This document shows, piece by piece, positions 63,051 through 64,000 of a stretch of DNA of 64,000 nt; position 1 is the stretch's first letter; each line of letters starts with the position of its first letter. Below the pieces are notes generated by a model, which was not told where the DNA came from, searched no databases, and saw only the letters and a list, made by a program, of their open reading frames with translations. The position numbers and the translations under genes were made by a program. This stretch comes from Fulvia fulva. Lineage: Eukaryota; Ascomycota; Dothideomycetes; Mycosphaerellales; Mycosphaerellaceae. The stretch covers positions 6,634,001 through 6,698,000 of the forward strand of contig NC_063013.1 of the NCBI RefSeq assembly GCF_020509005.1. The letters are read 5' to 3'.

Positions 63051-63888
63051 ATGGCGGTCCGCGCATCATTCGAAAACTCCAACGAGTACGTCCATCAGCC
63101 CCACCATCACGCAAACACCACCACATCCCACACAAACATTCATGCAGACCTCATCGCGCCAGCACTAACAAGGTCTTTCTAGAGTCGGCGTCTTCTCCAC
63201 CCTAACAAACTCCTACGCCCTCGTCGCCGTCGGCGCCTCGGAAAACTTCTACAGCATCTTCGAAGCCGAGCTCCAAGACGTAATCCCCATAACGCACACC
63301 ACCATCGCCGGCACGCGAATTGTCGGCCGCCTGACGGCCGGAAACAAACACGGTCTCCTCGTTCCCACCTCTACAACCGACCAGGAACTTCAACACCTGC
63401 GAAACAGCATCCCAGATACTGTCAAGATCCAGAGAATCGAGGAGAGGCTGTCAGCGCTGGGGAATGTGATATGTGCAAACGACCACGTCGCGCTCGTGCA
63501 TCCGGATTTGGAGAGGGAGAGTGAGGAGATCATCGCAGATGTTCTCGGTGTGGAGGTTTTCAGGCAGACTATCGCCGATAACGTCCTGACAGGGTCGTAC
63601 ATGGCGCTCTCTAACCAGGGCGGAATCGTACACCCGAAGACCTCAATCCAGGACCAGGACGAACTTTCGTCTCTGCTACAGGTCCCGCTCGTGGCGGGCA
63701 GTGTGAATCGTGGTTCACCAGTGGTGGGAGCGGGCATGGTGGTAAACGATTGGATGGCTGTGACGGGACTGGACACGACTGCGACGGAGTTGAGTGTGGT
63801 GGAGAGTGTGTTTAAGTTGGGTGAGGGGATGGCGCCCGGGGCGATCAATACGACGAATAAGGAGACTATGGTGGAGAGTTTCTACTAG
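63051..63888 (+). CDS. TIF6: Translation initiation factor eIF6 / Tif6, two exons
   Basis: Exon 1 (63051-63085) encodes [12 protein letters not shown] and joins exon 2 (63183-63888) in phase 2 across a 97-bp intron (GTACGT, CTAACA, TAG). The 246-residue product equals the usual eIF6 length. It shows the five-fold pseudosymmetric pentein repeats: [69 protein letters not shown] and [15 protein letters not shown]. eIF6 binds the 60S subunit, prevents premature 40S joining and is needed for nucleolar 60S biogenesis; its release needs SBDS and EFL1. It ends VESFY. The first intron right after the start is typical for the gene in ascomycetes. The last 40 codons are G/T-ending whereas the first 90 are C-ending. 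Confidence 0.95.
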
Positions 63889-64000
63889 ATGGCAGGGCAG
63901 AGTTGGTAACGACGAAGCACGATTGCGAACATGGAAGCATGTATATGGTTTACATGAGCGTGGCGTTTGGAAGGAAGGGCTGTCAAGGCCTTGGACCGTG
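63889..64000. other. 3' flank of eIF6
   Basis: 112 bp to the window edge, presumably the eIF6 3' UTR. Nothing else recognised. Confidence 0.4.

Noticed and set aside
1..64000. Biosynthetic gene cluster
   Set aside because: The hydroxylase, elongase, acetyltransferase-like and zinc-cluster genes are scattered among housekeeping genes, and no PKS, NRPS (the CPS1 A-like domains lack carrier and condensation domains) or terpene synthase is present.

Overview
The window is nuclear DNA from a filamentous ascomycete (Pezizomycotina), most likely a Dothideomycete. The genes are eukaryotic: CAND1, Vps3/TGFBRAP1, Coy1/CASP, Sec62, Pumilio, eIF6, PGAP4-like, ELO elongase and the tandem adenylate-forming protein CPS1/DIP2. 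They are monocistronic, lie on both strands, and carry short GT-AG introns (about 48-150 bp) with CTAAY-like branch sites. I see no operons, CRISPR array, phage or bacterial signals, and found no convincing tRNA or rRNA gene.

Layout. 1-5 kb: a partial Gln-rich ORF and CAND1, both minus strand. 5-12.4 kb: an NTF2-like small protein, a secreted Vgb-like beta-propeller, a single-pass membrane protein and a PGAP4-like GPI-glycan transferase. 12.4-18.5 kb looks accessory or decaying: a repeat-bearing hypothetical, a coiled-coil hypothetical, a fungal regulator-like gene whose frames do not join cleanly, and an alcohol-acetyltransferase-like gene with a frame break and an altered HxxxD motif. 18.9-24.6 kb: cytosolic-type GH2 beta-mannosidase followed by a Zn2Cys6 regulator on the same strand. 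24.6-26.8 kb: a DUF3431 pseudogene and an array of short inverted repeats. 26.9-39.6 kb: fatty acid hydroxylase, ELO elongase, LEA-like protein and CPS1. 40.3-48.7 kb: secreted DUF3455 protein, Coy1 and Vps3. 49.8-53.2 kb: less conserved genes. 53.5-64 kb: Sec62, a membrane-anchored cold-shock-like protein, Pumilio with a long gene-free upstream region, and eIF6.

How the genes relate. Most are independent housekeeping or trafficking units: Coy1, Vps3, Sec62 and PGAP4-like in the secretory and endosomal system; the ELO and hydroxylase enzymes in lipid metabolism; CAND1 in cullin regulation; Pumilio and eIF6 in RNA and ribosome biology. The only pair that suggests a shared job is beta-mannosidase plus the Zn2Cys6 regulator.

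Most notable observations. (1) Stop codons of the ELO gene and of CAND1 are followed by long protein-like ORFs in the same frame. (2) In at least seven genes the coding strand changes from C-rich to G/T-rich wobble positions toward the 3' end. (3) A degenerating acetyltransferase. (4) An inverted-repeat array beside a DUF3431 pseudogene. (5) A 60-nt in-frame, stop-free intron in Pumilio. I did not find a clearly new multi-gene system; the strongest leads are the two stop-codon extensions and the intragenic skew flip.
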